Shown: in pieces, positions 1 through 10,600 of the stretch | Numbering within the stretch: the first letter of the stretch is position 1 | Layout of the letters: the number at the start of each line of letters is the position of its first letter | From: Stenogyne calaminthoides | Lineage: Eukaryota > Streptophyta > Magnoliopsida > Lamiales > Lamiaceae | Direction of reading: 5' to 3' | Assembly: GCA_037126765.1 (NCBI GenBank) | Contig: JBBCBC010000030.1 | Span: 4,250,478-4,314,477, forward strand | DNA: 64,000 nucleotides | The notes under the pieces: generated by a model | Databases searched by the model: none | What the model was told of the DNA's origin: nothing | Seen by the model: the letters and a program-made list of their open reading frames with translations, nothing else | Position numbers and translations under genes: made by a program

Positions 1-117
1 TCCTTGGTAAAGAAATCGGTTCAACATTATTATCCATTTTCCACTTGCAAGATTTGGTATGATTATGAACCTCCCAAGGGCCGATTCGAAAAGATTTTTC
101 ACCGTATTAAATCTTAA
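1..117 (+). CDS. Possible last exon of an unidentified gene, cut by the window edge
   Basis: Frame 1 is open from the first base and ends with TAA at 115-117, giving 38 residues. The composition is protein-like (for example YPFSTCKIWYDYEPPKGRF) and much less AT-rich than the DNA that follows. There is no ATG, so if real this is the 3' end of a gene lying to the left. I do not recognise the family. The sequence is rich in Lys, Tyr and Phe, with no membrane segment. It could also be a chance open frame. The rest of the gene is not visible. Confidence 0.35.
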   Translation, partial: SLVKKSVQHYYPFSTCKIWYDYEPPKGRFEKIFHRIKS

Positions 118-2130
118 ATCTCGTGTGACCAATTATTGTGTTGGGATTTTAATAAAGAAGATTTTGATTAGATCTCAAAACCCCGAGTTGACATGTTCGG
201 GATAATCTTGATAGTTGAGTCGAAAATAAATTTAGAGTGTTGGGATGTTATCTATTTATTATATAGTCCGCATATAGATCATTAGATTCGATTCAAATAT
301 ATTAATTTATATTCACTCGATAAGATTCAAGAATACGAGTTTCGATATGAAACCTATATTAATTTATATTCAAGATTTAAACCGAGAAACTTCAATATGA
401 AATCGGAAACGAATATTTATCATATTTCATGAACATATTTTTAATTAATTTTTATTATTTTCATTGTAATCAATTATATACATAAACAATTAATATTATA
501 TTCATAACCAATTTTATATATATTCAAACAAAATATTTAGATAAGACAAGAACCAATCGAAGTCAATAAATAGAATAATGAACTTTATTTGCCTAAAAAA
601 TCATGGAAAAAGTATTGTTTTAACACCAAAAAAACTTGGATCATATTTTTTCAAAGTGAATTTAAAGTGACCCTCTACATTGAAGGTTACGGAAATTTGT
701 AAGCAACTCGAGCTCAATCTTATTCTTACAATTGAAGCAAGAAAATTTCCCATCACATTGAAGAGAGCTCATTCATTAAGCCTAGTTTGAAAGATATATC
801 CAGTTAAAGATATCCTAGCCTTTGCATTGTACTTATTGTAAGGATATCTCATCCTACATGAATATTCATTAGTTTGAGATTGTTGGAGTTGGAGTTAGAA
901 AACTACATTGAAAAGAGAAGAAGTGAGTAAACATTAAATGAAACTGTTTGAGTTAAAACTATAGTATGTCATCGAAAACCTTAGGAAGTGGTTAAGGAAT
1001 TTCTCAAAGGTCGGAGAGTGGATGTAGGACCTCTAAACCACTATAATTCTCCATAAATTGTTATCTGTTGATATCATTAACGACATAATTTTTTCGATAT
1101 TCGGAACCAATCCATGAACTTGCATCTAAATCAAAAATCAATTAAAAAAGATTTTTTTTTTGGTCATTAAACTTAGAAATTCTAAAAATAGATAGTTAAC
1201 AAACAAAAACTTCCTCTTGATGATCATAGTTATCTCAACCAATAAAAAAAAATTATGTAACATTAATGATCGACAACCTGACCCACCAAAGAAAAGTTTT
1301 AAAATCAATGTAACAATAATCTAATTTCATCATTTTTATATAAAGTAAATGATTCTCTAAATAATCACCATAATTACTAACCACACGATCCTATTTAAGG
1401 GACGAGATGAAATAACGAAATGGGAAATTGTAAATTTATCCTCAGATGATCCTCTTCGGTCTGAAGAAATGCACTAGAAATTGTCAAGAAAGTAGAATGG
1501 AGAAAAAATGAATGATGGATTGTTCATTTCCATCTAGGTCGTGAATGGTGTAAGACAAAATTTAATCTTCCGTTGAGATCAAAATTAATTACAATGTAAC
1601 ACGTCTTATTTAAATTGAATGAGATATGTAACATTCGATGATTTTAAAGCATCGATAAACAATTTATTTCAAGTTTTGATTCCACATTATACAAAGTAAA
1701 AGCATACTTTCCAGTATAATCCCAACATTTATGACTTGCCACATCATCTTATAGAAGTTTTGCATTATAGAGATTATAGATTTGACTCACTAATATGTAT
1801 CACTTTTCAAGGTGTATAAAAGAGAAAAAGTCATATACAATATTACAAATATATTGATAGGTCACACTATTAATTTAGTATTATTTAAATTAATGCTATA
1901 AAATATACTACATTTTCCCAAGGATCAATTAAGGCATCAATTTGTCTTTTGACCACAAATTATAACATATTTTAACGGAGACATCCTAATTTTTTCTTTC
2001 AATAAATATTGAAATAAAAACTGCACATATTGTTTTTAATTATATTGTAAACATACTAATCCTATTTACCAAAAAAATGTGAATACGACATACAATCTCT
2101 CCCATAAATCTTAGAATATCCTTTTAACAT
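118..2130. other. AT-rich non-coding stretch
   Basis: No exon-like sequence was seen. The segment near 1739-1790 (an acatcatctt...gagattatag block) recurs with small changes near 4141-4185, so it belongs to a dispersed repeat. Open frames here are short and have no protein-like composition. Confidence 0.5.
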
Positions 2131-2275
2131 TTTAAATATATTAATTTAGTTCATTAAAACTATATGAAAGATTAAGGAATTAAAATTACAATAATCAATT
2201 TTCATTAATTAGTTAAGTTGAGTGATTTTAGGGATTTAATCTTTTAGATCTCTTAATTCACGGTTAAAAAATAAA
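2131..2275 (+). repeat. Direct repeat, copy A
   Basis: About 145 bp, matched by 3171-3305 in the same orientation. The best-matching blocks are TTAAGTTGAGTGATTTTAGG and CTCTTAATTCACGGT. The intervening 0.9 kb has no reverse-transcriptase-like frame, so an LTR pair is not established. Confidence 0.65.
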
Positions 2276-3170
2276 TTAGCAATATCATTTCATATAATCT
2301 TTTAAATTTAAATTTAATTTACTTTTGAGCTATATAAAGTGATCCATAAATTATATAGTATGACTCTAAGAGATTTATAAATTGTGGGCGCTCAAAAAAA
2401 AAGGAAATTTATTAATTATGAACACTTCATAAAATTTAATCAAACAACTTTACACTAAAATAAATATCATGAAACAATGGAAACTTGACTATTGAAACAA
2501 TCAAAAAAAAGTATTGTGCAGCAAAATTCATTCCTTTACATATGGTTGCATTAATTCTCTTACAAAAAAATATACCATAAATTAGTAGTAATAAATCTTC
2601 CCCTAAAAAATATGCTATCCTTTTAAACACATAATCTTTTAACATAAATTAGGGATTTAATTGCACGATTTTATATAATCTCAGACTATAATAGTTTATA
2701 TGTTTGGTAAATATATTATAAATTAATTATCATTAACTACACATTATATTTAATTAAAAAAATAATATTGATATACAAATAATGGGGTTTCTTTGATTAT
2801 TTATGGAAAGGGAAATTACCTGCAATTGATCGATTGAGTTTTGAGTCAATGAGTGTGTGAAATTTAATGCAATTGATATTTTTTTTCCTAATTTGGTTTA
2901 CGAAGACATGAAAAGCTAATAATGGGTATGAAATTCTTCATCGATTGTTTTGGTCAATACCTAGTAAATTTGATTATTTACCTAATTTGGGTTATTAATT
3001 AAAAATCTTGCTCGCATTGTGGGATCTTTTACTAGGTGAGGAGTCTTGAGGATGGATTTCTGGGTTCATGACACATTGGAATAGTGTTCACAAGTCTAAC
3101 CTCGTTTTAATGATTTAATAAAATTAATAAAATTGTTACGTTGAAGCATTCTATTGTAGTACTGAAAATT
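2276..3170. other. Spacer between the two direct repeats
   Basis: AT-rich. The longest frame (minus strand, 2436-2645) is hydrophobic, with low-complexity Phe/Leu/Ile content typical of chance frames in AT-rich DNA. No primer-binding site or polypurine tract was recognised. Confidence 0.4.
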
Positions 3171-3305
3171 TTAAATCTATTAGTTTAGTTGATTAAAACT
3201 ATATGGAATATTGAGCAATTAAAATTATAATAATCAATTTTCATTAATTAATTAAGTTGAGTGATTTTAGGAATTTAGATCTCTTAATTCACGGTCAACA
3301 AATAA
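3171..3305 (+). repeat. Direct repeat, copy B
   Basis: Second copy of the 2131-2275 sequence, differing by scattered substitutions and a short gap after the shared TTTTAGG block. The divergence suggests an old duplication or two insertions of one family. Confidence 0.65.
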
Positions 3306-4386
3306 TTTGGATCATATTTACATATTTAAAAATTCTGATCATATTTACATAAGTTCCAAATATTCGAATCATATTTACAGATCATTAGTATTGCAATGTA
3401 TAAAATTTACAATAGAAGCTACAAACAATCTAAACATTAAATGAAATTTGGTAGGTATATTTTACAATGATCTACTCATTTGGACAATGCACATACAAAT
3501 TTACAATGATCTACTCATTTAATTAATTTTTTACAAAGTTGTTATCGACTTCATTGTAGAAATAGAATAATCTTCATGTATTCAATTTCATGTGTAATCT
3601 CTCCTTCTCCAAAAGCAATCTTCTCCATAATAATATATAAATCTGAAAATCAAAAAATGGTTATTAGAACGTTGAAAAACAATAAAAACTAAAACATTCA
3701 TGTTCTTAATGTTATAGAAAAAAAAATCGACAAATAAGATCTAACGAATCTACGAATACCTTCTGAATATGCTTCAATTAGAATGATCTACTCTTCAAAT
3801 CATTTGCAAGTAATATTTTTCATGTGCGCACAATACGAATTATCTATTAAAAAAAAGGAATATGATTGGTTTTTAAATTATCTACACAAATCAAGAAGCA
3901 TGAGAATGATGAAACAAAATAAATAATCACAATGAATCAAAATAATTACCTGCAAAAAAAAAAAAAAGATAAGAAGAATGAATGAAAAATGAATAAGAGA
4001 TATGACAATTTATAAAAAATAGTAAAAACATAATCAATGGTTGAGATTAAAACAACACTACAAATAAAGGAGAATAGAGGGATTTGATATAGAGAAATGT
4101 GGTTTTGCCACATCAGCAGTTATGTTATTTTATCATTTAATACATCATCTTTTATAGGTTTCGCATTACAGAGATTATAGATAGCAACAATTAATTCATA
4201 TTCCTTAATAATATTTTTTGTACTAATGATTAATAATTAAAAAATACTTGTAAAAATAGAAATTTATATGTTACTATTAAATTAATATTTATAATTCTAC
4301 ATAAATATTATATAAATTGTAATTATTTGCTAAGTTTTTGTTTTATTTACTTTTTCTTTATAGGGAGAATGGATTTTTTATGAGTC
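3306..4386. other. AT-rich non-coding stretch
   Basis: No gene seen. It contains a poly-A run near 3955 and a second copy (about 4141-4185) of the short block found near 1739. The right end carries the TTTAGTTTA target copy of the MULE-like element that follows. Confidence 0.45.
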
Positions 4387-4778
4387 TTTAGTTTAGAGAA
4401 AACGACTTTAAGGTACAAGAAATGGACTCTTGAGACTATAAGGTACAAAAAAATTGATTAGTGACTCTAAGATGCAAAATGAGACAATTTTACTCTTATT
4501 TGAAATTTTTATTACACTTTTATCATGCCACAAGTGGGGTCCACAACTCAAAAAAAAAACACTAATCTACCGGTACACAAAGTCAATGCTCTCTCTCATC
4601 CTTCATTCTTCGCCCCTCTTTCTCTCTCTAATCCCCAAGAAAACCTTAATTCCCCTCTCATCTCTCTCTCTCATCCCTCATCCCCTATCCCCGTCGCCGA
4701 GTCATGCTATATCCACACTCTTGACCATTGAGGGGATGGCTGATGTGCAGGTTGTCGCGCACGGAGCGCGATACGGTT

Positions 4779-4871
4779 GGCGGCTGTCGCGCAGAGCATG
4801 CGACGGGGAGGCGGCTGTCACGCAAAGCATGCGATGGGGAGGCGGCTGCCGCGCATAGCCTGCGACATGGG
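4779..4871 (+). repeat. GC-rich 31-bp minisatellite
   Basis: Three head-to-tail 31-bp units beginning GGCGGCTG at 4779, 4810 and 4841, with a few differences each. Several overlapping frames on both strands read through it, which explains the many short Arg/Ala/Cys-rich open frames here. They are not evidence of a gene. Confidence 0.75.
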
Positions 4872-5229
4872 AAGCGCGACAGAAATTGTTTCCATATTTG
4901 CTCACTTGTTTGCAATAAAAGAAGTCGAATATGATTGCATGTATAGGATGAGATTGCAGGTCTAGTTGTAATATTCTATTCTAAGGATTACAACACTTGA
5001 AACATGATTCGATTCAAACACTAGAAATTGAAAGATTACTTAATTTTATATATATAGATATATGTTGTATTAATTAGAATCCATGATAGCTTCTATTCTT
5101 CAATTACCATTTTTAAAGCAATTATCTTGGAGTCTTCGGAAAGAAAAAAAATCAATTATCTTGGTATATTAATTATAATTAATTTATGATTTATAAGTTA
5201 GAATTAATTATTTAAATGTATTAATTGAT

Positions 5230-5520
5230 AGTTATTTGGTTATCATCAATATTAGTTCATCAATTGAAAAATATTAGTTCATTTATTGAAAAGTATTATA
5301 GTTGTTTGGTTATAAAGTATTAGTTCATTAATTGAAAAGTATTAGTTATTTGGTTTTCAACAATATTAGTTCATCAATTGAAAAGTGTTAGTTATTTGGT
5401 TACAAAATATTAGTTCATTGATTTAAAAGTATTAGTTCTTTTGTTATCAACTACATTATAGTTTAGTAATATAAAAGTATTGTAGTTATTTGGTTATCAA
5501 CAATATAAGTTTTATTATTT
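5230..5520 (+). repeat. TATTAGTT-type short tandem repeat
   Basis: Repeated units of the form (a)gtattagtt-(c/a)att-N-ttgaaaa and ttagttatttggttatc, about 20-30 bp each. Related TATTAGTTGTTTT units occur in at least six other places in the window, including introns of NRPC2, the small membrane protein gene and SRF. Confidence 0.55.
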
Positions 5521-6001
5521 GGTTTGTGCAACATTCATGCGTCAAGGATGAAAAAACCCTCAATTAGATGTTGAAGGGTCACAGATAAAAAAGAGACCAT
5601 GCTTAGATTGAGGAAAAGACATTTAAATTTCATATATGTTTATTATTAATTAAAACTGTATTAAATTGATGTTTAATATTATTTGAACACATATTTTTAG
5701 AGTGCTTAATATTATTTGTATCAAATGGATCCTTAACATTAATTAAAATATAAAATAACTACATATTTATACTTAATTAATTAATTATCTTAAATCATTA
5801 ATATAATAAAAAAAAAACATAAAAAAATGAAACAAATAAAAAAAATATAACAACAATCGACATCATCACCAATCATCATCAACTCCTTCTTAATTACTCA
5901 TTGTACCAATCATCACCACTCATTACATCATTATCATCATCAAATCAATATATCATATCAAAGGTTAAAAGTGTGGATTTAGCACTTGTGTCCGTCGCCT
6001 C

Positions 6002-6002
<1 letters not shown>

Positions 6003-6038
<36 letters not shown>
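6003..6038 (+). repeat. CT microsatellite
   Basis: Uninterrupted (CT)n run inside MULE-like element 1, just before the second GC-rich segment. Element 2 has a CT-rich tract in the same relative place (26421-26460). Confidence 0.9.
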
Positions 6039-6041
<3 letters not shown>

Positions 6042-6079
6042 ACCCCCCCGCTCCCCACCTTACTCTCTCTATAAGGCCG

Positions 6080-6454
6080 ACGTGGGGGATGCGCGGTTGG
6101 TGGTGTAGGGCCAAATTTAAGGCCTGTGGTGTAGGGCCGCGTAGGGTTGTTTTGTGGTGGCTATGGGGGCGGCGGCGTATGGTTTTAGGCGCAAGGGGGA
6201 TGGCGGCGGACGGTGTGGTTTTAGGCAGCGGTGGAGGCGGTCGAGGTTTTGCGGTGGTGGATGGTGGTTCGCTGTGGAGGATGGTGGTTCGGCCACCACT
6301 CTCTACACAAAACCGCCGCGGATCTGGTAATGATTGGACGACGCGGCTGACGGAAATCGCGAGGGGTGGTGTTGGGTGGTACTCCTTGCATCGCCTCGGT
6401 GGTGTTTGTTGGCCATGGAAGGTAAGCTCATTTTTTCACCAAAAAGGAAACTGA
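6080..6454 (+). other. GC-rich gene-like segment inside MULE-like element 1
   Basis: An open frame from 6089 (121 codons) is rich in Gly, Val, Arg and Trp. Element 2 has a similar GC-rich, Gly/Trp-rich stretch at the same relative place (26498-26920), also after a CT tract. The two do not align convincingly as one protein. A candidate splice donor (GGTAAGCTC) lies at about 6420. This may be promoter and first-exon sequence captured from a host gene, or simply conserved element interior. I assign no function. Confidence 0.35.
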
Positions 6455-7346
6455 GAATTTCGATTTTGGGTTTTTAGATGAGTTTGCTGTGATTTTGATT
6501 TTGGTTTTGCAGTGATTTTTGGAATTGCTGTAATTTATTTCTATAATTTTTTGGCAGACAATCAATGATGAAGAACAACCCATTTATTGCTCTGATTTTG
6601 TTTCGATTTTCTGGAATTTTGAATAAGAATATTGTTATTCTGAGTGATATGTATTTTTAGTATTTTTGTGTAATTTTTTGGGATGAATTTTGGGATTTTT
6701 TTTGGTGAAAAGATGTACTTTTGCAATTTTTTATAGGAAAAAATTTCAATTTTTTTAAATGTAAAATTTTTCACTCAAAAAATTTTTTATAGGAAAATTT
6801 GATTTTAAGTGCATAAGTTTGAGAAGATTATTTTCTTAAAATTGCATACTTTTTGGGCTTCAAAATACAATTAAAAAATATGCACTCCAAAATTAGCTTA
6901 AATGTGCATAAATTATAAAAATACAATTTTTAAAAAATGAGTCTAAAATATAATTTTTTTAAAAAAGAAAATGCACCCTAAAATTTGCCCAAAAGTAATT
7001 TAAAATGTAATTTAAAATTATTAAATAATATAATTAATAATAATGTAATTAATTAATTAATTAAAAAATGCTACCTACAATTGACCAAAGTACTGAAATT
7101 CAAATTTTGTATTAATAAATAATGTAATTAATTCAGTAAATTAAAAAAAATAAAATTTTAAAATACAAAAAGTTAAAATTAGTCAAAAGTGCAAAATACG
7201 TGTCAGAAGTGCAGAAATCCTAACAGAAGATCAACTTAAACTTTTTGACCATTTTTTTGTACTTAAAAGTCACTTTAAAAAAATTTGTACCTTAGAGTTC
7301 TCTCCTCTTGTAGAATGCACCTTAGAGTTTTCTTCCCTTTAGTTTA

Positions 7347-7621
7347 AATGACTTACGGCCATTTACATAGCGGGCCTGAAAATAGTGATAAAGCTATACG
7401 TAGGGCTTCCGAGGCCCAAACAAAGAAGCTTGAATCAGTGAGCCGTTGAATAAATTATAATAATGATTAATAAAAATCTTAATCTAATAATTCACTAATT
7501 TAACAAAAAAATAAATAAATATTGTTCACCTACTAAACTCAGCATATTGTTCAACCTATAATACAATTTCTTTCAAGTCTGCTCACTGTAAAAGTGGAAA
7601 AATATCATCGAAATTTCTCGT
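7347..7621. other. Short intergenic gap downstream of NRPC2
   Basis: Between the MULE-like element and the stop codon of NRPC2. It would contain the NRPC2 3' untranslated region. No other gene was seen. Confidence 0.5.
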
Positions 7622-10600
7622 TCAAGCCTCTGTTAATTTTAGACGTGGAACAATATTCATCGATTGGAGCTCCTGAGAAGAAAACAAGCACAAACAATGG
7701 GTGAATAACAGATGTCATATCGACAAAGTGGAATAACTCAAGCGGTTAGAGCACAGCTACTCATGCCGTGAGGTAATGGATTCAAATTACTATTTGCTCA
7801 ATAAAAAAAAAAAAGTCATATCAAGAATCAACACATTTCATTAAATATAATCACATGCAGTCAATTATAAATCATTTATCAATTGTAACACCAAATTCAC
7901 CAAAGCAAGCCTATAGTTGGGTTCTATAAATCTTTTATCAAAATAACAAATTACATCGATATTTCTATCACTAATATGAAACCCATCTTTGAGAATCCTG
8001 TAGGGTACGGATTTCAAAAACCAGGATTTTGGATTTTTTTATATTTAAAATCGGAAATTTGAAAATCGATTTTAAAAAATCACCATTATTACATTGTAAA
8101 CCTACTATCACACTGCTCAAAAACCCAAAAACAAACACCCACCTTAATATTTATCATGATTTCAAAGTCCTCTAAATTTCAAAACCGATTTTTAAAAGGC
8201 ATTTAAAACCCAAAACAAACATCAGTAGATGTTACGCGAGGTAAGAATGTTTGGACTGCATTTTCTTGTTAGTCAGCGTTCTCTTCTATTTCATTTCTAT
8301 CTGGAAGGACTAAGTTGAGAAAACACAATACACTAACGAAATTAGGACATGCGTGCATAAGGGCATTAAGAGAATCACTAAATTTGCCTTACCTGGATTA
8401 AAAGCTTTGCAGCGTAGGGCAATTTCATGGTACTAATATTCTCACCACTCTTGCATGTAGAACACATGCCAGTTTTCAGCTTATAATTATAATACCCCAA
8501 GAGACCACACTTCTCGCAAACCTACAAGAAGCCATGAGTATTTGATCATCTAGTGTTTTTTCATATAAAAAGATGAAATCACATGAACTTCTTATAATGA
8601 TTTTAACAACATCAGAGTGTACAAAATGATATTGCATTCCATACGCGTTGTAATTAACCATTAAAAATTGAGTAACAGTTCGGCGCCATTTTTTACCCGA
8701 TCTTGACTAAAAATTATCAACCAAACTGTTTTTATATTTTTTCACGAATCATGGGAAAAAATGGTCACAAAGTATTCGTTCATGTGATGAAAAGTATCAA
8801 CTCATATGATTGAAACTGAAAAGCATTAGTTATATATATGGAATAATGCTCAGTCTAACAAATAATACTTTCTTTTGTATGAACTTTTTCTTTTCTCCAT
8901 ATGAACAAATACTTCTCATTATATCTTTCAATTTTTATTTTTTGGTGAATGAGCCAAACTTTGGTCAAAATTGAGTCAAAATTGCATTAGTTGCACATTG
9001 TAATTGGTGTGTATGAGTATTTGCCTTTGAAAAGTAGATTGAACAATAATTTTGAAGAGTTAGATATGAATGTATCATAGAGGGATGAGTTCAAACTCAC
9101 AACAGTAACGTCCTAAGTGCACAAATGAATGCAGGTTTTAGACATGGAGCATACCTGAGTCTCAAAAGCATCACTAGAGAGAACAAGACGTTCGGATGTC
9201 AACATACTGGCACCATACGCGATTAAGCAATCGCGTTCCATTTCTCCCACCCGCAGGCCTGTTCATTTTTAACACTCAGACAGTGCAATGGGATGTGAAT
9301 GAAGTAAAAGAGTTTATCAGATTTCAAGACCTCCATTTTTGCCCTTCCCTGCTGTAGGTTGTCTAGTAAGTTGTTCTCGGGGTCCCTGACCTCGAGCATG
9401 CATTTTATCTATGACCTACAATTCAAAGAAATGTAGAAATTTAATACAAAAGCAAACATTTGGTTCAGATAAGGAAATTTCAATAAAGCCATAATGAGGC
9501 TTCTATGATACTTTTTTCACTGAAATGATCTGTAGATATGAGTATCTTGCACAAAACACACGTAGGAAAGTGTACAAAGTTTGCAGAAAAATCAGAAATT
9601 AATCATGAAAACTAATAGCTAAACCAGTAGCAATTTTAGCCCAAAATTATCAAGTTCTCCTTCCAAATTGCACTTCCAGTAAAATCAAATTAACTGACAG
9701 TAAAAGAAAAACCATTGCTTACCATATGTTTCAACTTTTGGTAATATATGGGACCCATGAAAATATAGGCTTGCAGTGGCTCACCGGTGATGCCTGCATA
9801 ACATAGATTACAAATAGCATGTACAGTAACTACAGGAATCAATGAAGCAAAATAAATATAGAACAAAATCCAGTTCAACTTTATCTAGAGTAAAATATCT
9901 TCATAATGTGCTTGTTCAATCTTTGAGAATGGAAAAGCTCTGTCTTTGGCCCTAAGCACTCTAAGCAAAGAGAGAGCAATAGATGAGTTTTAAATAACTA
10001 GTATTTTCTAAACCTTATATTTACAATATTCAGTATATAAACATCAATCCTACCAAATGCTAACACCATATAGTACGAACGAGTGTTGCAGTAAATCCTA
10101 AAGAACAGTACACGCACAGGCCATGTTTTTTAGAGCATATTCGTGATTACAAGAATAAATTAATTCGAGTACCTCTTATAAAATTAAGAATACAAAGCCA
10201 AAGTTTTGGTAAACAAGGTAAAGTTTATTGGCTTGTTCTTTCACTAACTTATAACGCTGAATAAATAAAGGTTGGAAAATGACCTGAGTAGATGAAGTCT
10301 TTGCCATTGTAGCTAAAACCATGCTTCACAAGGGTTTCACTGAGAAATAAAAAAGTAAAAACCAAGATACATGAATCAAAATGCAGTTCAGATATCTGGG
10401 GAAAGGGGAATGGGAGAATGTAAGACGAAGCTGAACTGCACCATGTATCCTCAACTTTATCTGCGTGGCCACTGGGCTCTCCGAAGGCACTGCCATAATG
10501 AAACCTACCACAAGAAACTCCAGCTTTGCTACCAAGAAGTTCTATCAGCTTTCCAACGGTCATACGGCTGAAGGTATATGACATAAGTTTGTGGGTTATA

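Larger units (their letters stand above)
4396..7337. mobile_element. MULE-like element 1, with 9-bp target duplication
   Basis: The 9-mer TTTAGTTTA flanks the element at 4387-4395 and 7338-7346, the target length expected of Mutator-like elements. The ends are inverted: the left begins GAGAAAACGACTTTAAGGTA, and the complement of the right end reads GGAAGAAAACTCTAAGGTGC. Both ends contain several sub-copies of a CTCTAAGGTACAAA-type unit. The interior holds a GC-rich segment (4690-4900), an AT-rich core, a CT microsatellite, a second GC-rich gene-like segment (6080-6420) and an AT-rich tandem array. No transposase was recognised, so the element looks non-autonomous. The second copy at 26.2-27.8 kb supports the family. 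Confidence 0.7.

Noticed and set aside
2131..3305. LTR retrotransposon bounded by the two direct repeats
   Set aside because: No TG...CA ends, primer-binding site, polypurine tract or coding remains were found between them.
7735..7800. tRNA gene
   Set aside because: It has A- and B-box-like sequence, but no closing acceptor stem could be made out, a poly-A tail follows, and target duplications flank it. It is a SINE.
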